This document shows, in pieces, positions 34,801-43,369 of a stretch of 64,000 nucleotides of DNA. The position numbers were made by a program, and so were the translations under genes. The DNA is from Planctomycetaceae bacterium (GTDB lineage: Bacteria > Planctomycetota > Planctomycetia > Pirellulales > Pirellulaceae). The notes below the pieces were generated by a model. The model was not told the origin of the DNA and made no database searches. It saw only the letters and a list, made by a program, of their open reading frames with translations. Each line of letters opens with the position of its first letter. Positions within the stretch are counted from its first letter, which is position 1. The stretch covers positions 292,516 to 356,515 of the forward strand of contig PBNZ01000002.1 of the NCBI GenBank assembly GCA_002723275.1. The letters run 5' to 3'.

Positions 34801-35827
34801 CACAAATGTGGACGAGACTCAGCATCTTGCGCCTTCAGATGATGAAGAGGAATCGGAACCACAGTTGGTGTCCTGCCTGGAGAGCATGACCGAATCCATG
34901 CTGGTCACGTGGCTCTCGCATAGCCGCACCCTGCGATTGTCCGTCCTGGAAAAAGTCAAGGATGCTGAAGCGTGGCAAGGTGTGGTCGACTTTATTAAGC
35001 GATTTGGCGACGATCTTTTCACACAGCAATTCTTGAGCCTTGCGAATGTTCGCAGCATTCTTTTTCAAGGTGCCGAAAACTGGTTCTTGCAGCTCGAGGA
35101 AGAGCCGGAAGAAGGTTGGCATTTTCGCTTGCTCGACGAATTAGATGGAAGTATTCCACGGGATGAAGCCGCCCGATATCTCACGTTGATCCTCGAGGCC
35201 GTTGTCGAAAACTATGCCGAATATCGAGACTACAACAGCACGACGACCCAGTCGGATCGCGGCGATCTGTTCTACAATTTGTTGGATTTCCTGCGACTGT
35301 TAAGTAAATACGAACGAGTCGTGTGGAACCTGAAGCCCGTCGTCCTGGCTCACGAACTGCTCGTCCGACGTGGCTGTAATCAGTCCGCGCAAATGTGGCG
35401 TCGAGCCTTGTCAGAACGCATTGCTGAAGAAGCGAATCGGTATGTGAGACAAATGACGAAACTGCAAACGCGTTATGCGATGCAGTTGCCAACCATTGCA
35501 GATCGCATTAACGAACGATTCCTGCGGCCTCTGATTATCGATCGTATGAGGGCCCTCGTAGAACCGGCTGTCAACGATCGATCGGAAAATGCCTTCGCAA
35601 TCCTGGAGGATGAGTCGTCGTTGTTGCTGAAGCAACCCTCAGGCGTCGGATTCGAACCACCCGCCTGGTTGCTCGCGCTCGAAGATGAGGTCCGTCGGGT
35701 CCGCCGAGAAAGTCGAATGGTGGATGAGCAGCGACTCTTCGAGTCCCTGTTGCCAGCTGTCGATTTGACCATCGAGGAAGTTCAGGGACAAATTGACAGC
35801 TGGAGCCGTCATCCTGATGATGAATGA
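31829..35827 (+). CDS. Very large protein of unknown function, 1332 aa
   Basis: No family is recognised. The sequence is acidic, without signal peptide or membrane helix, and appears mostly helical with many Trp, Leu and Glu, suggesting a cytoplasmic scaffold. The N-terminal 400 residues are best ordered (blocks such as Pro-Ile-Pro-Leu-Tyr-Ile-Glu-Gly-Ala-Gly-Val near residue 190, then Gly-Ala-Gly-Pro-Asp-Asn-His-Asp-Ser near 310); a helical pair around residue 395-415 resembles a tetratricopeptide helix pair but does not repeat clearly. An acidic linker occurs near 700-740. The ATG at 31829 has a GAGGAG upstream. The coding call is certain from length; function unknown. The convergent neighbour ends 44 bases later. 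Confidence 0.75.
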   Translation: MELRDLGPDSQPALEQTLGYLNFSSGAPDTLFLGHLNQLFAEIRDHRDQGEKKTSSRQPTAIWQILGQLWQSELQSLRDSSPAFQDATQVTAVLDLVLNHVILGFRDFHRDLLFHHSDDSLITPFSLGRICEAVLRQGAPWGEVDRIRDRAIRDLNDFVGYRPVAVLESRVLEPYDHERVRPIPLYIEGAGVTLGSYEEVVNLALEVLRETDSVVLGAACFVPDNLQELAIDPRAYDFEHPVNKRPNYHFGQWDPHAIDNRGFYYRFVIQQVTLDALMSRIDSTSNVPKHELKFEAAAVLAGTILMASGVSGAGPDNHDSTITLGNLLPRIATFRDVFYEQLMDRLAARDPEHAKRLKEESQRLRQPFGAARQHLNSQLTRQRASQLEHVRLASLFARMGYPEAAQRQIDALPVASARMLCQIDCNLTLAQRDIDESELARAHEWLADTRDILQRGIECGAILDPWNILGFDGNFSLFPAMENSIHDHRVDEMLDIVDETFETYSRLWSAAAALDNQTVSTEVDAEFRDFASWWHQFAVHEVSCVDSADSLDLFRAAKDVVDALAHWHQAGEATGDIAFWAPYVEKFDSARAYVMVIEMLLDRSDIVAARALLIHWLSQADVSPLEQGDDSFHRLATRWLMEVLEINPNAGVGPVLEGSLPIETWRRVQKFFDYLEANAGDYWHVPSFGLNSTNNDSDIEPVDAADEPTDEEEDDLFGAAYEDVVYRDSTDDGVEGSIYDTSHRNDDQLDIVHDQIASRLSFLNSLARLRRIASLSWMLAEPEEDGECFEESLRHWLQHGVQLKEALAQLLVDVGRYRLTRPSHDYMSMAEFDRDRMIKESLMEHIIGASVELSQTDQFIHCALKTSDLDLPEDEAAAISLLRAAVQGRHDDASAAWEQLKDALSEKPILYVPLVRGGSPKKIVEVRNRQQILRLLLAWLPRLGMLNETRDLIDLVRTMERATPAGPGSVTEFDDLFEIGFRSLVDCIIRATNVDETQHLAPSDDEEESEPQLVSCLESMTESMLVTWLSHSRTLRLSVLEKVKDAEAWQGVVDFIKRFGDDLFTQQFLSLANVRSILFQGAENWFLQLEEEPEEGWHFRLLDELDGSIPRDEAARYLTLILEAVVENYAEYRDYNSTTTQSDRGDLFYNLLDFLRLLSKYERVVWNLKPVVLAHELLVRRGCNQSAQMWRRALSERIAEEANRYVRQMTKLQTRYAMQLPTIADRINERFLRPLIIDRMRALVEPAVNDRSENAFAILEDESSLLLKQPSGVGFEPPAWLLALEDEVRRVRRESRMVDEQRLFESLLPAVDLTIEEVQGQIDSWSRHPDDE

Positions 35828-35871
35828 GCTCCGATCTGCCCTCGCGAAGCCGACGTTTACCGTGTGAGCTG

Positions 35872-37152
35872 TCAGGGCAATTCGATTTCGGTTAGCTCGA
35901 AATCAAACGGCACATCGACAATCGCCACCGGTGATTTATAGATCAGACGATATCCGGTGACCTCTTCTTCATCGATTGGGAACAGGTAAGCGAAACCGAT
36001 TTCTTCTTCGCTCTCGAAATAACGCTCAAAGTTTGGGTTGTCGATTCGCTGACCGTCGGGTCCTTCCAAATACACCTCATTGTTGGATGCCCAGTCGAGA
36101 TGTGATTGAAATGCTTTGCCAGCGTTCGCAATCTTCAATCGAATCCGGACCTCAAACAGGCTTCCGTTTTTTCGGACTTGATCGAGAGTTACAGTCAAGC
36201 CGTCGACTTCTCTTGTTACGTTGCGAGCAGTTTCCAGATCCTCGAATTCAAACGTTTCTTCTCGGCCAGGAATCAAGGCCGTGAATTGTCCTTTGAGTTG
36301 CTTGATGCTTTGGGTTGATCGATCAGGAAGTTTTAAAGGAACGACAAGATCCAATCCGGCAACCGTACTCTGAACCGGTAATTGGATGGTGCCCTCTGGA
36401 GCAGCAACTTCGATCGCTCGGCCGTCGTTGCCGAGGATTTCCAAATCAGACATCGCCTGTTGGACAAGAATGGGAATGACTCTCGGTTCCCATAGCAGCT
36501 CGAATCGGAGGCGTAACGATTGATTGATTGGGTTGCGGAGATTTCGCTGAGACATGATTTCGGCTGCTTCAACGCGAAATAAACCGCTGTAGGCAGCTGC
36601 ATCTTCACGGTCTCGTTCACCGCTGTCTTTGGCGACCACACCAAGCGTCCGTGTCTGACCAACGTAGTTGTAGATCGTGAGTCCGGCTTGATCGAGAATT
36701 TTGTCAAAGGCTCGCCAAAAAGGCTCATCCTCGATCTCGAGCTGGAGTTCCACGTTGGTTTGAGGCTGTCCAAAACGTTCACGAAAATCGATGACCTGAT
36801 TGCCGGTTTGATTCTTGATTTGAGACAGGATCTCCGAAATGTTGAAAGTCCCCTCTAAGGTTAATCGTGATGGAGCCAGGATCTCCTTGGCAGCCTCCAG
36901 CTGTAATGCCTTCCGAATCCGTTCGATTCGCGCGTGCAGCTCAGCCGGTGAGTTGTCGTGGGCCTGCGGAAGCAGGTCGAGTACGGGAACACCAATCGAG
37001 ATGAGACGCTTTTCCGCTGCATCGCGATCATCCGGCTCGTCCGCTTCCAACGCCTTGATGAGTTGAGAGACCTCAGGCCTCAGATTCTCAGCAGTTGGTT
37101 CATCGATCTGAGACATCAGACAGATCGAGAGAATGGTTGCTGCTGTGATCAC
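35872..37152 (-). CDS. Exported protein of unknown function with an STN-like segment, 426 aa
   Basis: A short hydrophobic N-terminus (Ala-Ala-Thr-Ile-Leu-Ser-Ile-Cys-Leu-Met) acts as signal sequence. Residues about 20-90 are helical and acidic. Around 100-170 there is a segment resembling the STN domain found at the N-terminus of secretins (Phe-Asn-Ile-Ser-Glu-Ile-Leu-Ser-Gln-Ile-Lys-Asn-Gln-Thr-Gly-Asn). The C-terminal 150 residues look like a beta-sandwich ending in Pro-Phe-Asp-Phe-Glu-Leu-Thr. No enzyme motif is visible. The start is GTG at 37152 with a GGAGA about seven bases upstream. It is divergent from the DUF1570 gene. Confidence 0.65.
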   Translation of the reverse strand: MITAATILSICLMSQIDEPTAENLRPEVSQLIKALEADEPDDRDAAEKRLISIGVPVLDLLPQAHDNSPAELHARIERIRKALQLEAAKEILAPSRLTLEGTFNISEILSQIKNQTGNQVIDFRERFGQPQTNVELQLEIEDEPFWRAFDKILDQAGLTIYNYVGQTRTLGVVAKDSGERDREDAAAYSGLFRVEAAEIMSQRNLRNPINQSLRLRFELLWEPRVIPILVQQAMSDLEILGNDGRAIEVAAPEGTIQLPVQSTVAGLDLVVPLKLPDRSTQSIKQLKGQFTALIPGREETFEFEDLETARNVTREVDGLTVTLDQVRKNGSLFEVRIRLKIANAGKAFQSHLDWASNNEVYLEGPDGQRIDNPNFERYFESEEEIGFAYLFPIDEEEVTGYRLIYKSPVAIVDVPFDFELTEIELP

Positions 37153-37373
37153 GATGTCTTCTCCGCCTATGAGGATTTTGCCGACATGGAGAGCTGGGCC
37201 AATCGTGGCTCCGCGTAGCTCAAGGCGTCATAGTTTCCTCAATGCATTTTACGAACGACCGCCACCCGACACCAGTTTGGCGGAAACCCGTGACTTTGAC
37301 CGCTGGATTTGGCGTTCTAGGTTTAAGTGGACCCTTCAATTATCGCACATAACTTCAAGGTTTGACGGCCAAC

Positions 37374-38447
37374 ATGATTTGCCGCCTCGCAACGTTTGCT
37401 TTCTTGTTTTGCGGTTTTTCGAATATCTGCTGGAGTCAAACGATCGAGGTTTCTCTGCGGAGTAAGGCTTTGCATCGTGGGAAACCGATCTATTTCAACG
37501 ATAACTTTGTGGCTCTGCTCAAAAATGATGGACGCATTGTGACCTTCGGAACAGGTGAAGCTGAAGATTTCAAGCAGTTGTCGGGTTCATTCCGCAGTTT
37601 GGACCCATCTGAACTGCGAGCTCAATTACGTCGGGAATTTGGCAAGGATTATGAAGTTTCCGGGAGTGGACAGTACCTCGTTGTGCACCCGGTCGGCCAG
37701 CGCGATCGCTGGACCGAACGGTTTGAAGAACTCTATCGTTCCATGTTGCACTATTTTAGCGTCCGAGGATTTTCCACGCGGCCTCCCGAATTTCCCTTCA
37801 TCGCCATCGTCTTTCCCACACAAATGATCTACCAGAAATATCTGCGAGATCAGAAGGTCAAAATAGGTTTGGACTCGTTAGGCTACTACGATCAAACCTC
37901 AAATCGTGTTCATCTGTATGACGTTACCGGTGGCCAAAATCAGAATTCTGGTTGGCATCTCAACGAGAGCACTGTGATCCACGAAGCGGCTCACCAAACC
38001 GCATTCAACATTGGCATTCATCGTCGCTATGGAGACGACCCGATCTGGATTGTCGAGGGGATCGGGACGATGTTCGAGGCCAAAGGCGTTTGGAATTCGC
38101 GGTGGTTTAAATCTTTGGGTGATCGCATTAATCGGAAGCAGTTAGAGAATTATCGTGAGACGGTCACCCAATCCGCATCGTTGCAGATTCTACAGCAACA
38201 GATCCTCTCAAACGGACTCTTCGATCAACAGCCGAAATTGGCGTACGCACACGCCTGGGCATTGACCTTCTACCTGACCGAAAAAGAGCCGGTCAAGTTT
38301 GCGGAATTCTTGCGACGAATACGTCGCCGAAAGGCCTTCTTAAAATACCCTCTGAAGGAACGGTTGGCCGATTTTCAACAGGTGTTTGGGAATGACCTGC
38401 AGATGTTCGATGCCCGATTTCAGAGATTTATGGCGACGCTCAGATGA
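37374..38447 (+). CDS. Secreted DUF1570-type zincin, 357 aa
   Basis: The signal peptide (Cys-Arg-Leu-Ala-Thr-Phe-Ala-Phe-Leu-Phe-Cys-Gly-Phe) ends before Gln-Thr-Ile-Glu. The zinc-peptidase motif is His203-Glu204-Ala-Ala-His207-Gln, a form of HExxH, followed 20 or so residues later by Trp-Ile-Val-Glu-Gly-Ile-Gly-Thr, which supplies the third metal ligand (Glu) in gluzincins. This arrangement is known from the DUF1570 family, common in planctomycetes. It probably acts as a periplasmic peptidase, which is inference. A TTG four codons upstream is ignored; the ATG at 37374 is used. The convergent gene ends 14 bases after its stop. Confidence 0.8.
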   Translation: MICRLATFAFLFCGFSNICWSQTIEVSLRSKALHRGKPIYFNDNFVALLKNDGRIVTFGTGEAEDFKQLSGSFRSLDPSELRAQLRREFGKDYEVSGSGQYLVVHPVGQRDRWTERFEELYRSMLHYFSVRGFSTRPPEFPFIAIVFPTQMIYQKYLRDQKVKIGLDSLGYYDQTSNRVHLYDVTGGQNQNSGWHLNESTVIHEAAHQTAFNIGIHRRYGDDPIWIVEGIGTMFEAKGVWNSRWFKSLGDRINRKQLENYRETVTQSASLQILQQQILSNGLFDQQPKLAYAHAWALTFYLTEKEPVKFAEFLRRIRRRKAFLKYPLKERLADFQQVFGNDLQMFDARFQRFMATLR

Positions 38448-38461
38448 CGTTGCCGATGCCT

Positions 38462-39436
38462 CTAGGTGGATTCGTCAAGCAAATCCTCTTGTTTGACTTT
38501 CGCGTCGACCGAGCGAAATCGGATTCGTGCAGTGTCAACAACAAGCGGATTATCAGAGTTGTATTCCAGCATTAAATTGCCGGTGAAACCCCAGCCCACG
38601 TAATTGACATTCTGGATGACCACTCGAAATGTGATGGCTTCACCGGCTGGAACGCGAATGGGTTCGGTGAGCTTTCGGTCATAAATGCCATGATGTCCAG
38701 GCTTGGTCGAGGTATTGTCGGCCTGTGAGTAGGCAATGGTGGTGATGCTATCGGTTCCGGCATCATTGATTGTGTCGGAGGATTCCACGCGAAAATCGGC
38801 AACCGGTCGAAATTGAAGCCGATGAATAACCGCCTCTTCTTTGCCGTTGTTTTCGACGTGAATCAGCGTGTAGTCGCCACTGGCTGGTCGCATGACCGAT
38901 TCGGCCAGGATCAAGTTGGCAGAGGTTGCCAATATTTCACGGTTCGGATTGTCGATCGTGGCGGCGGCGTTTATGTCCTGAGCGGTGCTCTCATTCGTGA
39001 TGATGTTGCCCTTCGGGTCGGGCTGGGAGGTCGAAAGTTGTCGCAGGGTCGCGATTTCCTGCCGAAAGGCGGTGGTGCGGTCTTGAATTGCCCGCTTCTC
39101 TGCCTCAGCAAGTTGATCGACCAATTGCTGAGCATCGGCTTCGAACCCGTTCAGCGCGTTAACGATCTGACCGTTCCAGTCTGTCATCCGTTGGTCGTTA
39201 GAGCGAAGTGAACTCTGAAATTCATTTTGCAACGCCTGTCGCTGCTTCGAAAAGGTGTCCGACTCGGTCTGTAAAGCAGTTTTGAACTCGTCGATCAATT
39301 TGTCTTGAGTGACGTCGTTCTCGTTCGGATCCTCCAGGATCGCGTATCCGCCGGCACCAATGGCAATGAAGAGACTGAGAATGGCAATTGTCCGACTGGG
39401 CCAATCAATCGCTGCCGTTGGGCGTCCAGAATCCAT
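38462..39436 (-). CDS. Membrane-anchored coiled-coil protein, 324 aa
   Basis: A single membrane helix (Ala-Ile-Leu-Ser-Leu-Phe-Ile-Ala-Ile-Gly-Ala-Gly-Gly) follows about 17 polar residues. Residues about 45-155 are strongly helical and Gln/Glu/Asp-rich with heptad spacing, probably a coiled coil. The C-terminal half is beta-rich (Leu-Ile-His-Val-Glu-Asn-Asn-Gly, then Ile-Thr-Phe-Arg-Val-Val-Ile-Gln). The start is ATG 39436, with a GAGGTG five bases upstream; a longer frame to 39523 is rejected. No family is recognised. Topology suggests a periplasmic coiled coil. Confidence 0.7.
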   Translation of the reverse strand: MDSGRPTAAIDWPSRTIAILSLFIAIGAGGYAILEDPNENDVTQDKLIDEFKTALQTESDTFSKQRQALQNEFQSSLRSNDQRMTDWNGQIVNALNGFEADAQQLVDQLAEAEKRAIQDRTTAFRQEIATLRQLSTSQPDPKGNIITNESTAQDINAAATIDNPNREILATSANLILAESVMRPASGDYTLIHVENNGKEEAVIHRLQFRPVADFRVESSDTINDAGTDSITTIAYSQADNTSTKPGHHGIYDRKLTEPIRVPAGEAITFRVVIQNVNYVGWGFTGNLMLEYNSDNPLVVDTARIRFRSVDAKVKQEDLLDEST

Positions 39437-39706
39437 ATTTGCACCTCGACCTATCCGACAAGAAAGGAAAACTCGCTGAGCGGAATCTTGCATCAGCGAC
39501 TCTTCCTTCAGAATACCGGGCACCCCGTCCCGGGTCCACTAGCAGCTCAAGATAGGCGGTTTGGTGGCAGCATCCCGTTGAGGAAAGCGGGTGATCTATA
39601 CCGATTATGAGAGCTCTACGGTGATAACGGCAGCATTCCCACGCGAAATGGGATCGCTGTCAGTGATAGTGGTCAGTCGATCCGTTCGAGCCGCACCGAG
39701 AGCGGG

Positions 39707-41530
39707 TTACTCTGAATTCCCCTGCCGCTTCAACGTGAAGGCAACAAAATGAAAACCACTCTCCTCATTGGTCACGGCGGTACCGCCAGGTGCCAAATAC
39801 TTGGCCATGACTTCGAATGGAGGAATCCGATTTTCGCTCAGGTTTTGATTGAGCGTTTCAAAGAACGGGTTCTCTTCAGCCAGGCCTGCGATCCCCTCCC
39901 GAACTTCATCGGATAGCAGAAGATCATAGGCGTACCGGAGTCCTTCGTCGGGACGTTCGAATGAAATCACGCATGCCTCATTGGCTCCCGGCTGGCGTTG
40001 GATACGATTCGCAATCAGTTTGAAATCCAATTCGTCGGCAAGGCGGCCAACCTGGTCTTGATTGGTCAGGATGGCCTGTTCGATGAATACACCCTTGTTG
40101 CAGAGAATCAGATAATCGCCGACGATGGCCACTGCTGCGGGGCGTTCGCGCTGTTGACGTCGCCGCGCTTCGCGAAAGTCTTCTTCATCCGAATCGTCCC
40201 TCGCGAAGCGTTGGTCGTCATCTCCGAAATCGTTCGAGTCGGGCTTGAACTCGTAGATGGTCGTGCCGCCGAAGGGGCGTTCTTCGATCCGGTCGCTGAA
40301 ATTGTCGAAGATCTTGTCTAATGTTACTTGGAATTCCGCGACATCTTTCAACTCAATTCCCAATGCGTTAGCTTGGCTTGTCAGTGAAGCAGGCTTTTCG
40401 TACCAGGTGGTCAGCGTAAAACGACCGGCCATTGCCGGTATCAAGTCATCCGTCAAATTGATGCCAAGTTCTTCTGTGATTCGTCCGTCAACAAAGTTCT
40501 CGAAGGCATTTTCGCCTTGAAAACTGTCAACAAGCTCGCGCAGGACCGTGTAAGCATCGATCACTCCGAAGTTGAAGGTTGTGTAGTTCGCGACGTCGGC
40601 AGGTACCCATGTTTCAGGTGTCGTCTCACCGTTCTTGAAGGCCATCATCTCAATCACACCGCTGCGCGGCTGGTCGAGTAGAAGATGGCCATGAAGCACG
40701 GTATCAAAATCGCCTTCTGGCAATTGCATCGTACCACCAATTCCCAAGAGTCCGTCGAGGCCGATCACGGGCAAGATCGCCAAGCCGGTGACTGCTGCAA
40801 CGTTTCCTTGAGTGGCCGAGCGAATCAACCCGATAGGATCCATATACGCCGAAACCATTGCTTTGTTTTGGCTTTGACATCGAGTTAAAATTGTGTTGTA
40901 CGCGTCGACTGTACTTAAGGTCTCTTGCTCCTCATCGCCTGCGAGCGCAGCGGTAATCGCGTTCATCACATTCTTGTTCGTCGCAAATATCAATGTTTCA
41001 TCGACCTGCAATTGGCTCATCTCGCGAACCTCGCCGTCCGTCCTTGTCAGCATCAGGACTTCTGAACCGTTCATCGTCTCTGTGGATTCTTCGAAGCCCG
41101 CTTCGACCATCATCGTGCGACCACGATCCACGAGGTCGTTCATCACACGATTGTCGGCGGACTCAATCAAGATCACGAGAGCCGGAGGTTGTCCTGGCAT
41201 TCCTACCACACCCAATGCCATTTCACCGAGGGGTAAATCCAGAAGCTCTTCAATCTTGATTCCTACTTGTTCTTCTACCGCCTCCATCGATGGCGATACC
41301 GAACCATACAGCTGCTCAATGACAGGCCGCACTTCATCATCCGAAAACATCGCGAACAATGCCGAACCTTGCATTCGTTCGCCCAGCTCTTGAATGTCAG
41401 GGATGTGGAACATGGCGTAGGTCGTGCTGGGAAAAATTTCCGGAGCCGACGGACGTTCCGCGAAGGCCGAGGAGTGAATGAATCCGATCCAAACGATGCA
41501 GATCGCTGTGGAAATACGAAATGATTTCAT
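39707..41530 (-). CDS. Exported DUF3352-like protein, 607 aa
   Basis: The signal peptide (Ser-Thr-Ala-Ile-Cys-Ile-Val-Trp-Ile-Gly-Phe-Ile) is followed by a Ser-Ala-Phe-Ala cleavage site. The mature protein alternates helical and beta segments with repeated Leu-Pro-Leu-Gly-Glu and Gly-Thr-Met-Gln-Leu-Pro-Glu-Gly-Asp motifs, as in the DUF3352 group, which are periplasmic or surface proteins without known activity. An acidic-basic low-complexity stretch (Asp-Asp-Glu-x-Arg) lies near residue 445. A longer frame to 41638 is rejected in favour of the ATG at 41530, which gives a proper signal peptide. It is divergent from the BON-domain gene. Confidence 0.7.
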   Translation of the reverse strand: MKSFRISTAICIVWIGFIHSSAFAERPSAPEIFPSTTYAMFHIPDIQELGERMQGSALFAMFSDDEVRPVIEQLYGSVSPSMEAVEEQVGIKIEELLDLPLGEMALGVVGMPGQPPALVILIESADNRVMNDLVDRGRTMMVEAGFEESTETMNGSEVLMLTRTDGEVREMSQLQVDETLIFATNKNVMNAITAALAGDEEQETLSTVDAYNTILTRCQSQNKAMVSAYMDPIGLIRSATQGNVAAVTGLAILPVIGLDGLLGIGGTMQLPEGDFDTVLHGHLLLDQPRSGVIEMMAFKNGETTPETWVPADVANYTTFNFGVIDAYTVLRELVDSFQGENAFENFVDGRITEELGINLTDDLIPAMAGRFTLTTWYEKPASLTSQANALGIELKDVAEFQVTLDKIFDNFSDRIEERPFGGTTIYEFKPDSNDFGDDDQRFARDDSDEEDFREARRRQQRERPAAVAIVGDYLILCNKGVFIEQAILTNQDQVGRLADELDFKLIANRIQRQPGANEACVISFERPDEGLRYAYDLLLSDEVREGIAGLAEENPFFETLNQNLSENRIPPFEVMAKYLAPGGTAVTNEESGFHFVAFTLKRQGNSE

Positions 41531-41890
41531 GGTTTTCTGAATCCTCTGCTGAATCCTGGTAGCCAAGGAAAATAATCCCTTCTTCCCGAGGATGTGGAAT
41601 CTGGATCGGAACCAATCGGGCCTGAATTTCTCGGTCATTCCCGACTGCTGATCTCACGGTATAGTACTCTCCGTCGAGTCCCAAGGTTTCGTGATTCCTT
41701 TTCTTACGAAACCGATAGCCTATTCGCGGATTGTAAGATTATATTGAAGTTGACGTTTGTTCGATGGGTTTTGTCCGATAAATGCTCTGCTAGCATTGTT
41801 TTCCGGCGGTCCAACCGCTGTTGCTGGACGATTTTTTTCATGGGATGTTTCATGCCGTTGTCACTTACTGCCCGCAAAGAGGATCTGAGA
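41531..41890. other. Divergent intergenic region before the BON-domain gene
   Basis: About 360 bases between the minus-strand DUF3352-like gene and the plus-strand BON gene. AT-rich stretches at 41730-41790 may contain promoters: a TTGACG lies at 41750-41755, but no -10 hexamer follows at a good distance. Upstream open frames lack start signals. No RNA gene is seen. Confidence 0.35.
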
Positions 41891-42616
41891 ATGATGCGCT
41901 TCGGAATAATGGGTGGTGTTGCTTTGTTGTTGGTAGGAGCATGGGTTGGCGATGTTTGGGCCCAGCGTGGTTCAACGTCCACCGGTGTTTTTGGCAGCCG
42001 AAGTGTAGGTGGTTCCATCAACTCACAGGGTGGAAGTGCCTTTGGCAGTGGCCAGGGTCGCGGTGCTCTTGAAGGGACCTCGGCCGGTTCGCGCATCGAC
42101 CAGCTTGTGGGGAGTGCGGGTGAAGGCAGCGGCCTTGATGGAAGCGAGCGATTCGTCCGTGGCAATCGTCAGGCGAGCCAATTTGTCGGCAATGGAGCTC
42201 AGGACGCGTTTGTCGGTGCTCTTACCGGTGCTGCCTTAAACGGATTCAACACTGGCATCGGTCAGCGCATTGCCCCCCAACGCGATGGGCGTGATTTGAA
42301 CGACAATTCTCAGCGAAGGGTCAATGTTCGAACCCAGCTTAGCATTGGCTTTCGCTATTCACGTCCACAGCCGTCGATCATTGAGGCCAAGAATCGTAAG
42401 CTGCTTAATTCGAGTGCGCTGGGCCGACTTGGCCAGATTGAGATGACGCTTGAGAATCAGACGGCGCGTTTGACGGGTACTGTTGCCAGCGAGGCCGACC
42501 GTGAATTGGCCGCCCGACTTGTTCGACTCTCTCCAGGAGTCTCTCAGGTTGAGAACCTGTTGGAAGTGGACGACTCTGCAACTGACGGAGTCTCTCCATC
42601 CGATCAGCGGCGGTAG
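41891..42616 (+). CDS. Exported glycine-rich BON-domain protein, 241 aa
   Basis: The signal peptide (Gly-Val-Ala-Leu-Leu-Leu-Val-Gly-Ala-Trp-Val-Gly) ends at Val-Trp-Ala-Gln. About 80 glycine- and serine-rich residues follow, then a more ordered stretch with Asn-Val-Arg-Thr-Gln-Leu-Ser-Ile-Gly-Phe. The C-terminal 65 residues are a BON-domain half (Leu-Gly-x-Ile-Glu-Met-Thr-Leu-Glu-Asn-Gln-Thr-Ala-x-Leu-Thr-Gly-Thr-Val, then Val-Glu-Asn-Leu-Leu), a fold tied to envelope attachment. A GAGG lies nine bases before the first of two ATG codons. The last 212 bases overlap the convergent lipoprotein gene, an unusual antisense overlap. Confidence 0.75.
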   Translation: MMRFGIMGGVALLLVGAWVGDVWAQRGSTSTGVFGSRSVGGSINSQGGSAFGSGQGRGALEGTSAGSRIDQLVGSAGEGSGLDGSERFVRGNRQASQFVGNGAQDAFVGALTGAALNGFNTGIGQRIAPQRDGRDLNDNSQRRVNVRTQLSIGFRYSRPQPSIIEAKNRKLLNSSALGRLGQIEMTLENQTARLTGTVASEADRELAARLVRLSPGVSQVENLLEVDDSATDGVSPSDQRR

Positions 42617-43358
42617 TCTGGCGGTATCGTTGTCCGGCGGAAAGATCTTTCGAAGACATTACACGATGTCGCATCGTAGCCGGTAGATCGATGGTGCTTG
42701 TACGGATATTCAACGTTGTATCCGAGTCCTTTTTTTCATTCTCTTGGAAGCCCACTCGTCGAATTTCCGAACCGGATTCTTCCTCGACGAGTTGCTCGTC
42801 CGTTTTCTTTTTGCCGTTGAGCAAGTTTCGCGCGTAATCTCCGACTAGCATTTGTCCCTTTTTGGTTTTGAACATGGGAACGACACTGATCGGTTGTTGT
42901 GCGTTTCCGACGTCATCCCATGGGATCCAGACGCTATAGGAGGGTCCAAAGTCAGACTGGCTAAAATGTCCGGCGAATTGTTCCGGTGAGAAGATGTATT
43001 TTCGTTTTGCCGCATCTTCATTTTCTTGGTTGTCGTCAAACGCATAGACGATCAATTCGCCTTCTGCTGGAATCGTTTGATGTCGTTCGTTGTAGAAATA
43101 GATACGACCACCGAGACCTCGAGTCGGTTTTTTGGTGGAGCTAAACACAACAGATTCGCTCCAGATCGCCACCATCTTGGTCGGTCGTAATCGAGCTTCC
43201 TCGATTGGATCCGGCTTCTTTTTGGGGAGCCATTTAGGATGATTGTCGCCCGACGCCGTGGTCGACGTCGTCTGGCAGCCGAGATTTGCGACCAGGCCGC
43301 AACAGATCATCGAAAAGATAAGGCAACACCACTGCGTTTTGAAATCGAATTGTCGCAT
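42405..43358 (-). CDS. Lipoprotein at the end of the type II secretion operon, 317 aa
   Basis: The lipobox Ala-Asn-Leu-Gly-Cys follows a hydrophobic segment rich in Cys, so the protein is lipid-anchored. Residues about 50-200 form a conserved-looking region (Lys-Met-Val-Ala-Ile-Trp-Ser-Glu-Ser-Val, Ile-Tyr-Phe-Tyr-Asn-Glu, Val-Tyr-Ala-Phe-Asp-Asp, Tyr-Ser-Val-Trp-Ile-Pro-Trp-Asp) known to me only from planctomycete lipoproteins of unknown function. The C-terminal 120 residues are low-complexity (Arg, Gln, Pro, Ser). It begins 11 bases after the secretin stop and is the last gene of the operon; a pilotin-like or accessory role is conceivable. The final 70 codons are antisense to the BON domain. 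Confidence 0.7.
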   Translation of the reverse strand: MRQFDFKTQWCCLIFSMICCGLVANLGCQTTSTTASGDNHPKWLPKKKPDPIEEARLRPTKMVAIWSESVVFSSTKKPTRGLGGRIYFYNERHQTIPAEGELIVYAFDDNQENEDAAKRKYIFSPEQFAGHFSQSDFGPSYSVWIPWDDVGNAQQPISVVPMFKTKKGQMLVGDYARNLLNGKKKTDEQLVEEESGSEIRRVGFQENEKKDSDTTLNIRTSTIDLPATMRHRVMSSKDLSAGQRYRQTTAADRMERLRQLQSRPLPTGSQPERLLERVEQVGRPIHGRPRWQQYPSNAPSDSQASSQSGQVGPAHSN

Positions 43359-43369
43359 CTTTACGTACC

